From DASXTW01 sp046726275 (GTDB lineage Bacteria > Actinomycetota > UBA4738), in the NCBI GenBank assembly GCA_046726275.1, contig JBKPAF010000059.1, positions 1 through 64,000 on the forward strand: DNA of 64,000 nt, given 5' to 3'. Below the pieces are notes generated by a model, which worked only from the letters and a program-made list of their open reading frames with translations, searched no databases and was not told the DNA's origin. Positions 50,363 to 59,044 of the stretch are shown in pieces (positions within the stretch are counted from its first letter, which is position 1; each line of letters opens with the position of its first letter). The position numbers and the translations under genes are program-made.

Positions 50363-51598
50363 TTGGTCGCCTCGCCTCGAACCGCCGTCAGAAGGCTCGC
50401 TCTGGCCCGCATGATCTCGCTCACCGGCGGGGCGGCGGCCTACCTCGCGCTGAATTTCGTCATCTACGAGAAGACGGGCTCGGCGACGTGGGTGGCGGCC
50501 GCTCTCTTCCTCACGTTCGGGACGATCGGGTTCGTCAGCCCACTGGCCGGTGCCCTGGGAGACCGATTCGATCGCCAGCGGGTCATGATCGTTTCGGATC
50601 TGATGGCAGCGGCGTGCTTCTTCGTCATGGCCCTGGTCCACGACCCGGGTCTGCTCCTGGTGGTCGCGTTCCTTTCCGCTGCGGCCGAGGCGCCGTTCCT
50701 CTCGGCTTCCTCCGCGGCGATCCCGAACATGGTCGGCGAGGAGGACCTCGGCTGGGCGAACGGGTTGGTGGCGATGGGAAGGAACGCTGGCATCCTCCTG
50801 GGACCCTTGCTCGGAGGCCTGCTCGTCGCCTCGATCGGGTCTGGTGCAGTGTTCGCCCTGAACGCGGTCACCTTCCTGGCATCGGCCGGGTTGGTGGCGA
50901 CGGTTCGAGCGCGGTTCAAGGGTGAGCACGCAGAGGCCGACGAGCATCGAGGCCTTCGGGCCGGCTTCCGATTCCTTCTGGGCGATCGGGTCCTGCGCAC
51001 GGTCGCTCTGACCTGGCTTGCGCTCGTACTCGGTCTCGGCATGACCATGGTGGCGGACGTCCCGCTGGTCGACCTGTTCAACGCGGGGTCCTTTGGCTAT
51101 GGGCTCCTGATCGCCTGCTGGGGCGGCGGGTCCATCCTGGGCTCGTTGCTGGGGCGGCGACTGAGGGCGTCGAACGAAGCCAGATGGTTCCTGGTGGGGA
51201 CCGCTGTGGTTGCGACCACGTCGATCGTCACCGGCCTGTCACCGTGGTTCGCCCTCGTCCTCGGGGCCATCCTGGTGATGGGGATCGGTGACGGAGCCTC
51301 ACTCGTGGCCGAGCAGGGGATCAGGCAGCGCCGGACCCCGGACGCGGTCCGCTCCCGGGTCTCGGGGGCCTTCGACGCGATCGTTCACATCGGGATGGCT
51401 GTGTCCTATGTGATCGCCGGTCCGGCGGTGAGCTGGCTCGGAGCGCGGGGCGTCTACATCGTGGGTGGGCTCGCCGCCTTCACCGGCGTCCTCATCGCGT
51501 TCCCCATCCTCCGCGCTGCCCGCCTGCCGGAAGGCGAGGCGGTGGAGACCACACAGTCCGCCGCCCAGGGCGAGGCGGCCTCGCTCCTCGTTCCCTGA
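50363..51598 (+). CDS. MFS transporter
   Basis: A 411-aa protein with about 12 membrane helices, in two groups of six. The signature loop after helix 2 reads GALGDRFDRQRVMIVSDL, a form typical of DHA3-type drug or macrolide exporters; EEDLGWANGLVAMGRNAGILLGPLLGGLL follows in the first half. TTG 50363 has AGGAAG 6 nt upstream. It stands between the PhyH and dihydropyrimidinase genes, so uptake or efflux of a pyrimidine-related compound is possible but unsupported by sequence. Confidence 0.88.
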   Translation: MVASPRTAVRRLALARMISLTGGAAAYLALNFVIYEKTGSATWVAAALFLTFGTIGFVSPLAGALGDRFDRQRVMIVSDLMAAACFFVMALVHDPGLLLVVAFLSAAAEAPFLSASSAAIPNMVGEEDLGWANGLVAMGRNAGILLGPLLGGLLVASIGSGAVFALNAVTFLASAGLVATVRARFKGEHAEADEHRGLRAGFRFLLGDRVLRTVALTWLALVLGLGMTMVADVPLVDLFNAGSFGYGLLIACWGGGSILGSLLGRRLRASNEARWFLVGTAVVATTSIVTGLSPWFALVLGAILVMGIGDGASLVAEQGIRQRRTPDAVRSRVSGAFDAIVHIGMAVSYVIAGPAVSWLGARGVYIVGGLAAFTGVLIAFPILRAARLPEGEAVETTQSAAQGEAASLLVP

Positions 51599-51683
51599 TC
51601 TGCCTCGCTTCGACCGGCGCGCGGGACGTACCATCGGCGGACGCGGGAGGCGGGGAGATCGCCTGGACTGGAGGGAAGCGCGG

Positions 51684-53060
51684 ATGCGGACGTTGATCAA
51701 GAACGGGACCGTGGTGACGGCCACGGAAGCTACCAAGGCCGATGTGCTGATCGAAGACGAGAAGGTTGCTCTGATCGGCCTGTCCCTGGACGCCCACGCC
51801 GACTCCGTCATCGACGCCACCGACCGGTACGTGATGCCGGGAGGGGTCGACGTCCACACGCACTTCGACCTGCCCTTCGGTGGGAGCTTCTGTTCGGACG
51901 ACTTCGCCACCGGGACGCGTGCGGCTGCGTTCGGCGGCACCACCACGTGCGTCGACTTCGCCGTTCAGGACTACGGAGAGCCCCTGAGAAAGGGCCTCGA
52001 TCGCTGGTTCGAGAAAGGGCAGAAGGCCCAGACCGATTACGGGTTGCACATGATCGTTCGTGAGGTGAACGACGGGACCCTTCAGGAGATGGACGACCTG
52101 GTGAACGAGGGGATCACCTCGTTCAAGCTGTTCATGGCGTACCCCGGCGTGTTCATGAACGACGACGCCTCGATATTCCGGGCCATGCAGCGGGCGTCCG
52201 ACAGCGGGGCGCTGATCATGATGCACGCCGAGAACGGCGGCCCCATCGACGTCCTGGTCCGGCAGCTCCTGGACGAGGGGAAGACGGACCCCAAGTACCA
52301 CGGCTTCAGCCGGCCGGCGGTCATGGAGGGCGAGGCCGTCCACCGCGTGTTCAAGCTCGCGGAGCTGGCGGGGGCGCCAGCCTACATCGTGCACCTGAGC
52401 TCGCGGGATGCCCTCAACGCCGTCCGGGAGGCGCGTGACCGCGGACTCCCCGCCTACGCGGAGACCTGCCCTCAGTACCTCTACCTGAGCGCCGACGACA
52501 TGGCCCGGCCGGGCTTCGAGGGCGCGAAGTTCGTGTGCTCGCCTCCCTTGCGGCCGGCGGACCACCAGGAGGACCTGTGGAAGGGGCTCACGGCAGGGGA
52601 CCTCCAGGTCGTGTCGACTGATCATGCTCCGTTCAACTACAAGGGTCAGAAGGATCTGGGCGTGGGGAACTTCGCCAAGATCCCCAACGGGTTGCCCTCG
52701 GTGGAGGATCGCTTCACGTTGATCTTCCAGGGCGTGAAAAAGGGAGAGATCTCGCTCACGAGGTTCGTCGACTTGGTCGCCACGGCCCCGGCGAAGATGT
52801 TCGGCCTGTACCCGCGGAAAGGGACCATCGCTCCTGGGTTCGACGCCGACATCGTGATGTTCGACCCGAACAGGGAGCGGGTGATCTCCGCGAAGGACCA
52901 CCACATGAACGTTGACTACTCGTGCTATGAGGGAGTCAAGGTCTACGGGCTCCCCGAGGTGGTCATGCAGCGCGGGTCCGTGCTGGTGGAAGGCGGCGAG
53001 TGGCACGGGAAAGAGGGAAGGGGCCAGTTCATCGAGCGAAGCCGCTTCCAGGCCCCATGA
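51684..53060 (+). CDS. hydA: Dihydropyrimidinase
   Basis: A 458-aa cyclic amidohydrolase that opens dihydrouracil or dihydrothymine to N-carbamoyl-beta-amino acids. PGGVDVHTHFDLPFGG supplies two metal His, TSFKLFMAYPG the carboxylated Lys, MMHAENGG and IVHLSSRDAL further His ligands, and VSTDHAPFNYKGQKDLG the catalytic Asp. Length and motif order match bacterial dihydropyrimidinase/hydantoinase. ATG 51684 follows GGAGGGAAG. Its product is the substrate of the enzyme at 46175. D-hydantoinase activity is a common side function. Confidence 0.93.
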   Translation: MRTLIKNGTVVTATEATKADVLIEDEKVALIGLSLDAHADSVIDATDRYVMPGGVDVHTHFDLPFGGSFCSDDFATGTRAAAFGGTTTCVDFAVQDYGEPLRKGLDRWFEKGQKAQTDYGLHMIVREVNDGTLQEMDDLVNEGITSFKLFMAYPGVFMNDDASIFRAMQRASDSGALIMMHAENGGPIDVLVRQLLDEGKTDPKYHGFSRPAVMEGEAVHRVFKLAELAGAPAYIVHLSSRDALNAVREARDRGLPAYAETCPQYLYLSADDMARPGFEGAKFVCSPPLRPADHQEDLWKGLTAGDLQVVSTDHAPFNYKGQKDLGVGNFAKIPNGLPSVEDRFTLIFQGVKKGEISLTRFVDLVATAPAKMFGLYPRKGTIAPGFDADIVMFDPNRERVISAKDHHMNVDYSCYEGVKVYGLPEVVMQRGSVLVEGGEWHGKEGRGQFIERSRFQAP

Positions 53061-53112
53061 AGGCCGCCATGACCCAGAGCGGCATCGGGGGCCGAAGAGG
53101 AAGGATGGTCAA

Positions 53113-54609
53113 GTGACTGCCACACAGGTGCAGAGCTTCATCGGCGGCAGCTTCCGCGAATCACGAGACGGCGACGTTCAGGTCGATCCGATCCCCGACC
53201 CATCGACCGGCGAGACCATCGCCCTCCTTCCCTACTCGACACCCAGGGAGATCGACGAGGCCATCCGCGCAGCTCGGGGAGCCTTCCCCGGCTGGGCCGA
53301 CACGCCGGTTCCGGAGAGGGCGCAGGTCATGTTCAGGTTCAAGCAGCTCTTGGAGGAGCATTTCGAGGAGCTGGCCCGGCTCGTGACCCAGGAGAACGGC
53401 AAGACGCTGCCCGAGTCGAGGGGTGAGGTCCGCCGGGCCATCGAGGTGGTCGAGCTCGCCTGCGCCGCGCCCACGCTCCTCATGGGGACCAACCTCGACC
53501 AGATCGCAGACGGCATCGACGAGGAGCTGGTCCGATTCCCTGTCGGGGTCGTGGCCGGCATCACCCCGTTCAACTTCCCCAACATGGTCCCGCTGTGGAT
53601 GATCCCGCTGGCGCTGGTCTGCGGGAACACCTTCGTCCACAAGCCGTCCCAGCGCACGCCTCTCTCCGCCACGCGTATCGCGGAGCTCCTGGTCGAGGCT
53701 GGGTTGCCCGAGGGCGTGTTCAACCTCGTTCATGGGGCCAAGGAGGCGGTCGACGCTCTGCTGGAGCATCCCGAGGTCGACGCGGTGTCCTTCGTCGGCT
53801 CCGCCGCGGTCGCCCAGTACATCTACGCGCACGGCGCCGCGAACGGCAAGCGGATCCAGGCGCTCGGTGGCGCGAAGAACCACCTGCTGGTGATGGACGA
53901 CGCCGACCTAGAGAAGACCGTGACCGCGTTGATCTCCTCCGCGTTCGGCAACGCGGGGCAGCGGTGTCTGGCCGGCAGTGTGGCGGTCGGGGTAGGGGCC
54001 CTGGGCGATGCGCTGGTCCAGGAGCTGGTGGAGCAGGCAGGCCGGCTGACGGTGGGGCCCGGGATGGAGCCCGACACCGACATGGGGCCGGTGATCCGGG
54101 AGGAGCGGAGGAAGGAGCTCATCGGGTACATCGAACAGGGCGAGGAGGTCGGAGCCGCCCTGGTCGCCGACGGGCGGGGGGCCGGCCCGTCCGATGGATT
54201 CTTCCTCGGCCCGACCATCTTCGACCGGGTGAGCCCCGACATGCCGCTGTGGAAGGACGAGCTCTTCGGGCCCATCCTGTCCGTTGTCCGAGCCGACGAT
54301 ATCGACGACGCCATCCGGGTCATGAACTCGAGCTCGTACGGAAACGCGGCCTCGATCTTCACCACCTCGGGGGCTAACGCCCGAGAGTTCAAGCGTCGGG
54401 CCGAGGCGGGGATGCTCGGCGTGAACATCGGAGTGGCCGCTCCGATGGCGTTCTTCCCGTTCACGGGATGGAAGAGGTCGTTCTTCGGAGACCTCCACGC
54501 CACCGGGGCCGACGGGATCCGTTTCTACACCCGCCAGAAGGTGGTCACCTCGCGGTGGTGGCTCGCCCCCAAGCTCGACCACAGCCGGCCGGAGGGGAGA
54601 GGTCACTGA
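53113..54609 (+). CDS. CoA-acylating methylmalonate/malonate-semialdehyde dehydrogenase
   Basis: A 498-aa aldehyde dehydrogenase of the MmsA/IolA group. PVGVVAGITPFNFPNMVPLWMIPLALVCGNTFVHKPS is the NAD-binding signature, FGNAGQRCLAGSVAVG carries the catalytic Cys, and the position of the usual general-base Glu reads ALGGAKNHLLVMDDA, as in CoA-dependent members. It converts malonate semialdehyde (from beta-alanine) to acetyl-CoA or methylmalonate semialdehyde (from thymine or valine) to propionyl-CoA. GTG 53113 follows GAGGAAGGA. It closes the visible pyrimidine pathway. Confidence 0.93.
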   Translation: MTATQVQSFIGGSFRESRDGDVQVDPIPDPSTGETIALLPYSTPREIDEAIRAARGAFPGWADTPVPERAQVMFRFKQLLEEHFEELARLVTQENGKTLPESRGEVRRAIEVVELACAAPTLLMGTNLDQIADGIDEELVRFPVGVVAGITPFNFPNMVPLWMIPLALVCGNTFVHKPSQRTPLSATRIAELLVEAGLPEGVFNLVHGAKEAVDALLEHPEVDAVSFVGSAAVAQYIYAHGAANGKRIQALGGAKNHLLVMDDADLEKTVTALISSAFGNAGQRCLAGSVAVGVGALGDALVQELVEQAGRLTVGPGMEPDTDMGPVIREERRKELIGYIEQGEEVGAALVADGRGAGPSDGFFLGPTIFDRVSPDMPLWKDELFGPILSVVRADDIDDAIRVMNSSSYGNAASIFTTSGANAREFKRRAEAGMLGVNIGVAAPMAFFPFTGWKRSFFGDLHATGADGIRFYTRQKVVTSRWWLAPKLDHSRPEGRGH

Positions 54610-54613
54610 CCCG

Positions 54614-55366
54614 ATGGGCGACTCACCTCGGCGCGTGACCGAACCGGCCGCGGTCAGGGAACGAGGGTTCAGCCTCCGCTACCCGGCCTCCCGCCCGTGG
54701 GCCACCGCGTGCACCGTGTGCCTGATCCTCATGGCGCTGATATTCGCGTTCGCCGTGGACTTCCTCCTGCCGGACCTCCGAGACTGGCCGTTCATCCGCG
54801 ACAACCTTCCCATCGCCGATTCCGAGCTGCGGCGCAACCATGCACGCCTGGTCGTGATCACCAAGAGCGCGGTCGTGGTCGGGGCTCTGGTGGTCATCAC
54901 GTGGTTGGTGTGGCAGTTCCTGGCCCACGCCAACGCGAGGGCTCTCTCCGGCCGGACGGGAAACCTCGTTCCGTTCCTTGGAGTCGCCGGATGGTTCGTG
55001 CCGGGTGTCAACCTCGTCCTTCCGCCCCTGCTCATGCGGCAACTGCTCCGCACGAGCGACCCAGACGCGGTCACTCCCAGCGGGAAACGGCGGGGGGGCC
55101 GTTCCTCGTTCCTCGTGTGGCTGTGGTGGGCGGGGTGGCTGGCCGGGTGGGTGCTTCTCTACTACGCGTTTCGACCCATCGTCGACGGGAGTCCCACGCC
55201 GAGCGAGCTGATCACCCGCGATCGCTTTGCCATCGCGGCGAGCCTGACGGCCATTCCCACGACCGCGCTGGCCGCCGTCCTGCTGCACCTGGTCAACGCG
55301 AGACAGGTGCTCAAGGAGGATCGGCTCATCTATCGCGAATGGGTGGGGTGGTCGAAGACCGCCTGA
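54614..55366 (+). CDS. DUF4328-like integral membrane protein
   Basis: A 250-aa protein with about five membrane helices. Features I associate with DUF4328 are the start of helix 2 (VVVGALVVITWLVWQFLAHANARALSG), VAGWFVPGVNLVLPPLLMRQLLRTSDPD and SFLVWLWWAGWLAGWVLLYYA. The family is common in actinobacteria and has no known function. It starts 4 bp after the semialdehyde dehydrogenase stop, so it may be co-transcribed with it, and ends 6 bp from the convergent peptidase. Confidence 0.75.
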   Translation: MGDSPRRVTEPAAVRERGFSLRYPASRPWATACTVCLILMALIFAFAVDFLLPDLRDWPFIRDNLPIADSELRRNHARLVVITKSAVVVGALVVITWLVWQFLAHANARALSGRTGNLVPFLGVAGWFVPGVNLVLPPLLMRQLLRTSDPDAVTPSGKRRGGRSSFLVWLWWAGWLAGWVLLYYAFRPIVDGSPTPSELITRDRFAIAASLTAIPTTALAAVLLHLVNARQVLKEDRLIYREWVGWSKTA

Positions 55367-55372
55367 CCAGGT

Positions 55373-57058
55373 TCAGCGGGCTGCAGGTCGATGCCGGCCA
55401 AGGCCTCCAGGATCGGGCCGCTCGCCGATCGATGCGGGTTCGCCGTCCGAGATAGCCGGTTCGGTGTCCTGCCCGCCTGTCCCACCAGCGTGGGCGCGGA
55501 GCGATCCTCGGCGGCGAGCGTCGCGGAGCCCCCCCATCGCGACCGGCATCAGGATCATGACGAAGAACGCTCCCGCGGCGAGGGCCATCAGGGGACCGGA
55601 GCTGTGGAGGTCCACGAGGTTCGAGGTTCGCCGTGGGGCACCCTGGAGGGCGGATTCGTCGCCGACCTCGTTGGTTGCGTTCTGGCCGGCCAGCGCGAGC
55701 GCCTTGGTGATCCACAGCCGGATCGTGGCCGCGTCCGGGAGGGACCCGCCGTTCCTCCCCGCGAAGAGAGCCAGCGCTCGCGCCTCCGAGAGTCCCAGCC
55801 AGCCGTCGACGATCGGCATGGGAGGCACGGGGATCCCATTCGGCTGGATCTCGAGGTGCAGGTGGGGGCTGGTCCGGGCGGCGTTGCCCGTGTTCCCGAT
55901 GTACCCGACGACCTGCCCCATACGCACGGCGGTGCCGACGGCGATGTCGGAAGCGAATCCGCTCAAGTGGGCGTAGAAGTACTGCGTATTGCCCGCGTCG
56001 GTGATCTCGACGGCCAGCCCGCTGATGACCCCGTTGACCTTCTGGCTGACCACGCCGTCGACCGCCGCCACCACGGGTGTGCCTCTCGGGGCGAACAGGT
56101 CCAGACCCTGGTGGAGGTGGGGGTAGGGGCAGCACCGGTGGGCGTGCCAGTCGTCCTGCCACCAGGCCAGGCCGGCCACTGGGAAGGGGCCGACCACGGA
56201 AAGGATGTCATCCAGGCGCGGAACGCCGTCTGGGGACAGCTGGGCCAGGATGGCCATGAGGCGGGCCGTGCTGTGGTGTCCCCTGAGGCTGAACGGAGGG
56301 TCGCTCTCAGGCGGGCTCGGTGGGGGTGCCCCCGAGCCTGGATCGGGCGGGCCGGGGGGCGGAGGCGGCGGGGTCGGAGAGGGTCGGGGACTCGGCGAGG
56401 GTGTTGGGCTGGGGGACGGCGAGGGACTGGGCGACGGCCCGGGGCTTTCGCTCGGCGTGACGGAAGGGGAAGGACTCGGCCCGGGAGCCTCGAGCTGGAT
56501 ATCGATCGAGCCCATGGTCACGTCCAGCGAGAGCATCGTGTAGTCGCCGTCATCGGGGATCTGGTCGAACCGCTCGCCGTCGAAGACCCCGACGAGATGG
56601 ATCTGGAGGGTCCCCGTTCCGGGCTCCCCGGCGTACAGGTGGACGCTGGCAGGCACGCCGCTCATGGGCTCCCCGCTTGGCAACTCCACCCGGGCGGGAC
56701 CTTCGAGCGTGGCCTCCTCCTCAGAGGGGGCGTCCAACCCCGTGACTTCCACGTCGACCCTGGTGAATGGAAGGCCCAGTGGTCCGGCCTCTTCAACCAG
56801 TTCACAAGTGAAGGAACCGCCCGTGCCGGATTCGTCCTGGAAGGCGTCCACGGTGAAGGCACACACGTCGACGTGTCCTCCACCGCCGGACGATGGAAAC
56901 CCCGCCCGACCTTGCCCGACCACTCGGACGCTCCCCTCCTGCCCCTGCGCCACGCCGGAGTCGGGTCCGAGTCCGAGAACGGCGAACGGAATCAGCGCGA
57001 GCACCACCAAGAGGAGGAAGATCCCTCTGCGTTCTATGTCCTGTCTGGTGGTCCCCAC
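55373..57058 (-). CDS. Membrane-anchored M23-family peptidase with Pro/Ser linker
   Basis: A 561-aa exported protein. A signal segment (GIFLLLVVLALIPFAVLGL) is followed by a beta-rich region (residues about 40-190) and a Pro/Ser repeat linker (residues about 195-250, PSPSPSP). The M23 domain occupies about 300-430 and keeps HLHQGLDLFAPRGTPV, YFYAHLSG and SPHLHLEIQPN (zinc ligands). A C-terminal helix (LMALAAGAFFVMILMPVAM) anchors it, with a basic/acidic tail inside. It probably acts on peptidoglycan; NB the linker spans much of the wall. GTG start without SD. Confidence 0.85.
   Translation of the reverse strand: MGTTRQDIERRGIFLLLVVLALIPFAVLGLGPDSGVAQGQEGSVRVVGQGRAGFPSSGGGGHVDVCAFTVDAFQDESGTGGSFTCELVEEAGPLGLPFTRVDVEVTGLDAPSEEEATLEGPARVELPSGEPMSGVPASVHLYAGEPGTGTLQIHLVGVFDGERFDQIPDDGDYTMLSLDVTMGSIDIQLEAPGPSPSPSVTPSESPGPSPSPSPSPSPTPSPSPRPSPTPPPPPPGPPDPGSGAPPPSPPESDPPFSLRGHHSTARLMAILAQLSPDGVPRLDDILSVVGPFPVAGLAWWQDDWHAHRCCPYPHLHQGLDLFAPRGTPVVAAVDGVVSQKVNGVISGLAVEITDAGNTQYFYAHLSGFASDIAVGTAVRMGQVVGYIGNTGNAARTSPHLHLEIQPNGIPVPPMPIVDGWLGLSEARALALFAGRNGGSLPDAATIRLWITKALALAGQNATNEVGDESALQGAPRRTSNLVDLHSSGPLMALAAGAFFVMILMPVAMGGLRDARRRGSLRAHAGGTGGQDTEPAISDGEPASIGERPDPGGLGRHRPAAR
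56330..56480. repeat. Low-complexity Pro/Ser-coding repeat inside the peptidase gene
   Basis: Degenerate repeats of GGGACTCGG/GAGGG-type units encode the PSPSP linker. This G-rich stretch on the plus strand is prone to length change by slippage and explains open frames on the other strand. Confidence 0.6.
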
Positions 57059-57251
57059 GGCAACTCCGTCGACCGGACGTCCGGTGCCGCCCTCACGGCA
57101 CGATGTCTACTCATATCTACGCTGTTGCGCCCAGGGCCGGTTCACACCTACGGCGTATCCAACATACGCGCTGACGGGCGATCCCGCTTCAGGGGGTTCG
57201 ACCAGGGATTTTGCGATTTCTCGAGACAGCATCCCTGTCGGCCCGGCAGGG

Positions 57252-57257
57252 TACGCT
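57252..57257 (+). promoter_or_regulatory. -10 element (TACGCT) for a leaderless transcript at 57265
   Basis: TACGCT ends 7 nt before ATG 57265, with no SD in between. Identical hexamers occur before the kinase gene and, on both strands, at 58998-59007. Confidence 0.42.
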
Positions 57258-57264
57258 TGACCTG

Positions 57265-57534
57265 ATGAAGGGTGATCGGGTCGAGATCGTGGTCGATACG
57301 GGCAACGGCGTTCGGACCTATGAGATCGAGGCGACGAAGGCCGGCAGGCGGGTCGAGGTATCCACCGCTCGGGGCGTCGTGGAGGTGTCCGAGGTGACTC
57401 GGACCGGCCAGCCGGTGCGGGCCGGCCGATTCATGGCCGCGCGGGTGGTCGCGATGGTGGAGCATCCCGCGGAACCGACCCCGGAACGTGGTCGCCGCAG
57501 GCGGGCCTCCAAGGACCAGACCGCTCTACTTTGA
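57265..57534 (+). CDS. Small hypothetical protein (89 aa)
   Basis: An 89-aa protein, MKGDRVEIVVDTGNGVRTYEIEATKAGRRVEV at the start, predicted as mostly beta strands, with a basic C-terminus (PERGRRRRASKDQTALL). I recognise no family. The -10 TACGCT 7 nt before the ATG supports a real leaderless gene. Its last 9 bp overlap the convergent exonuclease gene. Divergent from the M23 peptidase across 206 bp in which I see no other gene. Confidence 0.6.
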   Translation: MKGDRVEIVVDTGNGVRTYEIEATKAGRRVEVSTARGVVEVSEVTRTGQPVRAGRFMAARVVAMVEHPAEPTPERGRRRRASKDQTALL

Positions 57535-58431
57535 CGTCGCGGGCGGCCCCCACATGGCCTGACCGAGCCTTCGGATTGGCCCTCCGAGCGCGAGTCGTTC
57601 GGCGGCCTCCTCGAGCTTCCTCTCGTCGCGATCCGCCTTCCACATCTTGACGTCGAGGTCGGTCCTGATGGGGACGATCTGCTCCATCGCCCGGATGTAG
57701 TCGGCGGCGTCACGGAGGGCTGCTCGGAGCGAGGGAGATCGCTGCAGCGGCGCCCCCTTTCGCCTCGCCGACGAGGCATCGGCGAGGAGGTCGTCCAGCG
57801 ATGCGTAGGTGTTGACCAAGAGCCTGGCGGTCTTCTCTCCCACGCCACGAACCCCGGGCAGCCCATCGGAGGGATCGCCTCGAAGGATGGCGAATTCCGC
57901 ATATCGGGATGCGGGCACACCGTACTTCTCGAGAACCCCGGCCTCATCGAGCACCCGGAGCTCGGTCACACCTCTCAGCGTGAACAGGACCCGCACAACT
58001 GGATCGTGGACCAGCTGGATAAGGTCCCGGTCGCCGGTGACGATGTCGATCCGGTCCTTCCGCCCGGCGGCTGCGCAGAGCGTGCCAATAGCGTCCTCGG
58101 CCTCCCACACGGGAGCCTCGGCCTGGGACATCCCCATCGCATCCAGAACGTCCCTGAGGACGTCGAACTGCTCGGGGAGGCCCTCCGGATCCGGTGGCCG
58201 GTTGGCCTTGTAGCCCTCGTACACGGCCACCCGGGGCGCCGGACGCCAGTCGTCGTCGTAGACGTGCACGACCTCGTCCGGGTGACGGTCGGCGACCAGC
58301 CGGGCGGTCATGTCCAGATAGCCATGGACCGCGTTGATCGGCCGCCCGTCAGGGGCCTTCACCGTTGCGGGCATCGAGAAGAACGCCCGGAACATGAGGC
58401 TCGACGTGTCGAGGAGAACGGTATAGGTCAT
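57526..58431 (-). CDS. 5'-3' exonuclease (Pol I N-terminal-type, stand-alone)
   Basis: A 301-aa FEN-type nuclease without polymerase domains. The PIN-like region includes VLLDTSSLMFRAFFSM and AEDAIGTLC with IVTGDRDLIQLV (acidic metal ligands), and LRGDPSDGLPGVRGVGEKTARLLVNTYASLDDLL is the helix-3-turn-helix DNA-binding arch. It resembles ExoIX/XNI-like and mycobacterial stand-alone flap exonucleases that remove RNA primers or 5' flaps. ATG 58431 begins just before the conserved strand; the frame upstream lacks features. Confidence 0.88.
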   Translation of the reverse strand: MTYTVLLDTSSLMFRAFFSMPATVKAPDGRPINAVHGYLDMTARLVADRHPDEVVHVYDDDWRPAPRVAVYEGYKANRPPDPEGLPEQFDVLRDVLDAMGMSQAEAPVWEAEDAIGTLCAAAGRKDRIDIVTGDRDLIQLVHDPVVRVLFTLRGVTELRVLDEAGVLEKYGVPASRYAEFAILRGDPSDGLPGVRGVGEKTARLLVNTYASLDDLLADASSARRKGAPLQRSPSLRAALRDAADYIRAMEQIVPIRTDLDVKMWKADRDERKLEEAAERLALGGPIRRLGQAMWGPPATSK

Positions 58432-58480
58432 TCGAGGAAGCCTAGCTCCCCGAGGTGACGCCTGAGCCCGGGGGTGAGCC

Positions 58481-58990
58481 TCAGAGGATGGGACGGATCC
58501 CGTTGCCGACGCGGATCGCGCCACCGGAGACGATGTCTGCCCGAAGACCCCCACGGTGGGTCAGGGCCTTGACCACGCCCCGTTTCGACAGCTTGGCCAG
58601 ATGGGTGCACGGCTCGTTCAGGCGGGTGCCGCGGAGCCTCACCTCGCCGACCATGAACTCCTTGCCCACCAGGTGGTTCAGGGCCACGCCGACCGTCACA
58701 ATGTTTCGCCGGGACTGGCCGGGTTCGAGCGCGATCCCATAGTCTCGAGCGGCCGCATCCAGCGCCTCCTGCTCGATCAACGTGACCTGGCGGCCGGTGC
58801 CCGGAGTGTCCGAGTAGGTCCCCACGCCTTCGAAGTACCGATCTCCCCGCAGGCCCCGTCCCTCTACCGCTTCGACCTCTTCCAGGACCAGCATGGGTCC
58901 GGCCGCCTCGGCGGCTATGTAGATGCCCGCCACGGACCCTTGCCAGGGAATGACGGGTGCGGGTGAGGGCTCGATCGAGGTCTCGGCCAT
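58481..58990 (-). CDS. MOSC domain protein
   Basis: A 169-aa single MOSC domain. VTLIEQEALDAAARDYG, SRRNIVTVGVALNHLVGKEFMVGEVRLRGTRLNEPCTHL includes the near-invariant Cys of MOSC proteins (EPCTHL). These bind molybdenum-type cofactor and transfer sulfur or help detoxify hydroxylated bases. No Mo-enzyme is encoded nearby. Start ATG 58990 lies 7 nt after TACGCT with no SD; the gene shares a palindromic promoter core with the divergent cyclodeaminase-like gene. Confidence 0.85.
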   Translation of the reverse strand: MAETSIEPSPAPVIPWQGSVAGIYIAAEAAGPMLVLEEVEAVEGRGLRGDRYFEGVGTYSDTPGTGRQVTLIEQEALDAAARDYGIALEPGQSRRNIVTVGVALNHLVGKEFMVGEVRLRGTRLNEPCTHLAKLSKRGVVKALTHRGGLRADIVSGGAIRVGNGIRPIL

Positions 58991-58997
58991 GGCTGCA

Positions 58998-59007
58998 AGC
59001 GTACGCT
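58998..59007. promoter_or_regulatory. Palindrome AGCGTACGCT forming overlapping divergent -10 elements
   Basis: The 10-bp perfect palindrome contains TACGCT on each strand. On the minus strand it ends 7 nt before the MOSC ATG (58990), giving a leaderless start. On the plus strand it lies 37 nt before ATG 59045, which has its own SD (GGATGGGAG). The two -10 boxes share four base pairs, so polymerase could occupy only one at a time. Confidence 0.5.
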
Positions 59008-59044
59008 ACAGTGCCTGCTCCGACTGGACCCGGATGGGAGCGAG

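Noticed and set aside
50363..51598. MFS gene as a dedicated uracil permease of the pyrimidine block
   Set aside because: Its sequence fits DHA3-type exporters, not the NCS1/NCS2 or uracil-permease families, so only position would support it.
56330..56480. Tandem-like repeats considered as a CRISPR or VNTR locus
   Set aside because: Units are degenerate and in frame with the PSPSP linker; there are no unique spacers.
55391..57265. 624-codon plus-strand frame opposite the M23 peptidase
   Set aside because: Caused by the G-rich complement of the Pro/Ser linker; no signal, domain or ribosome site.
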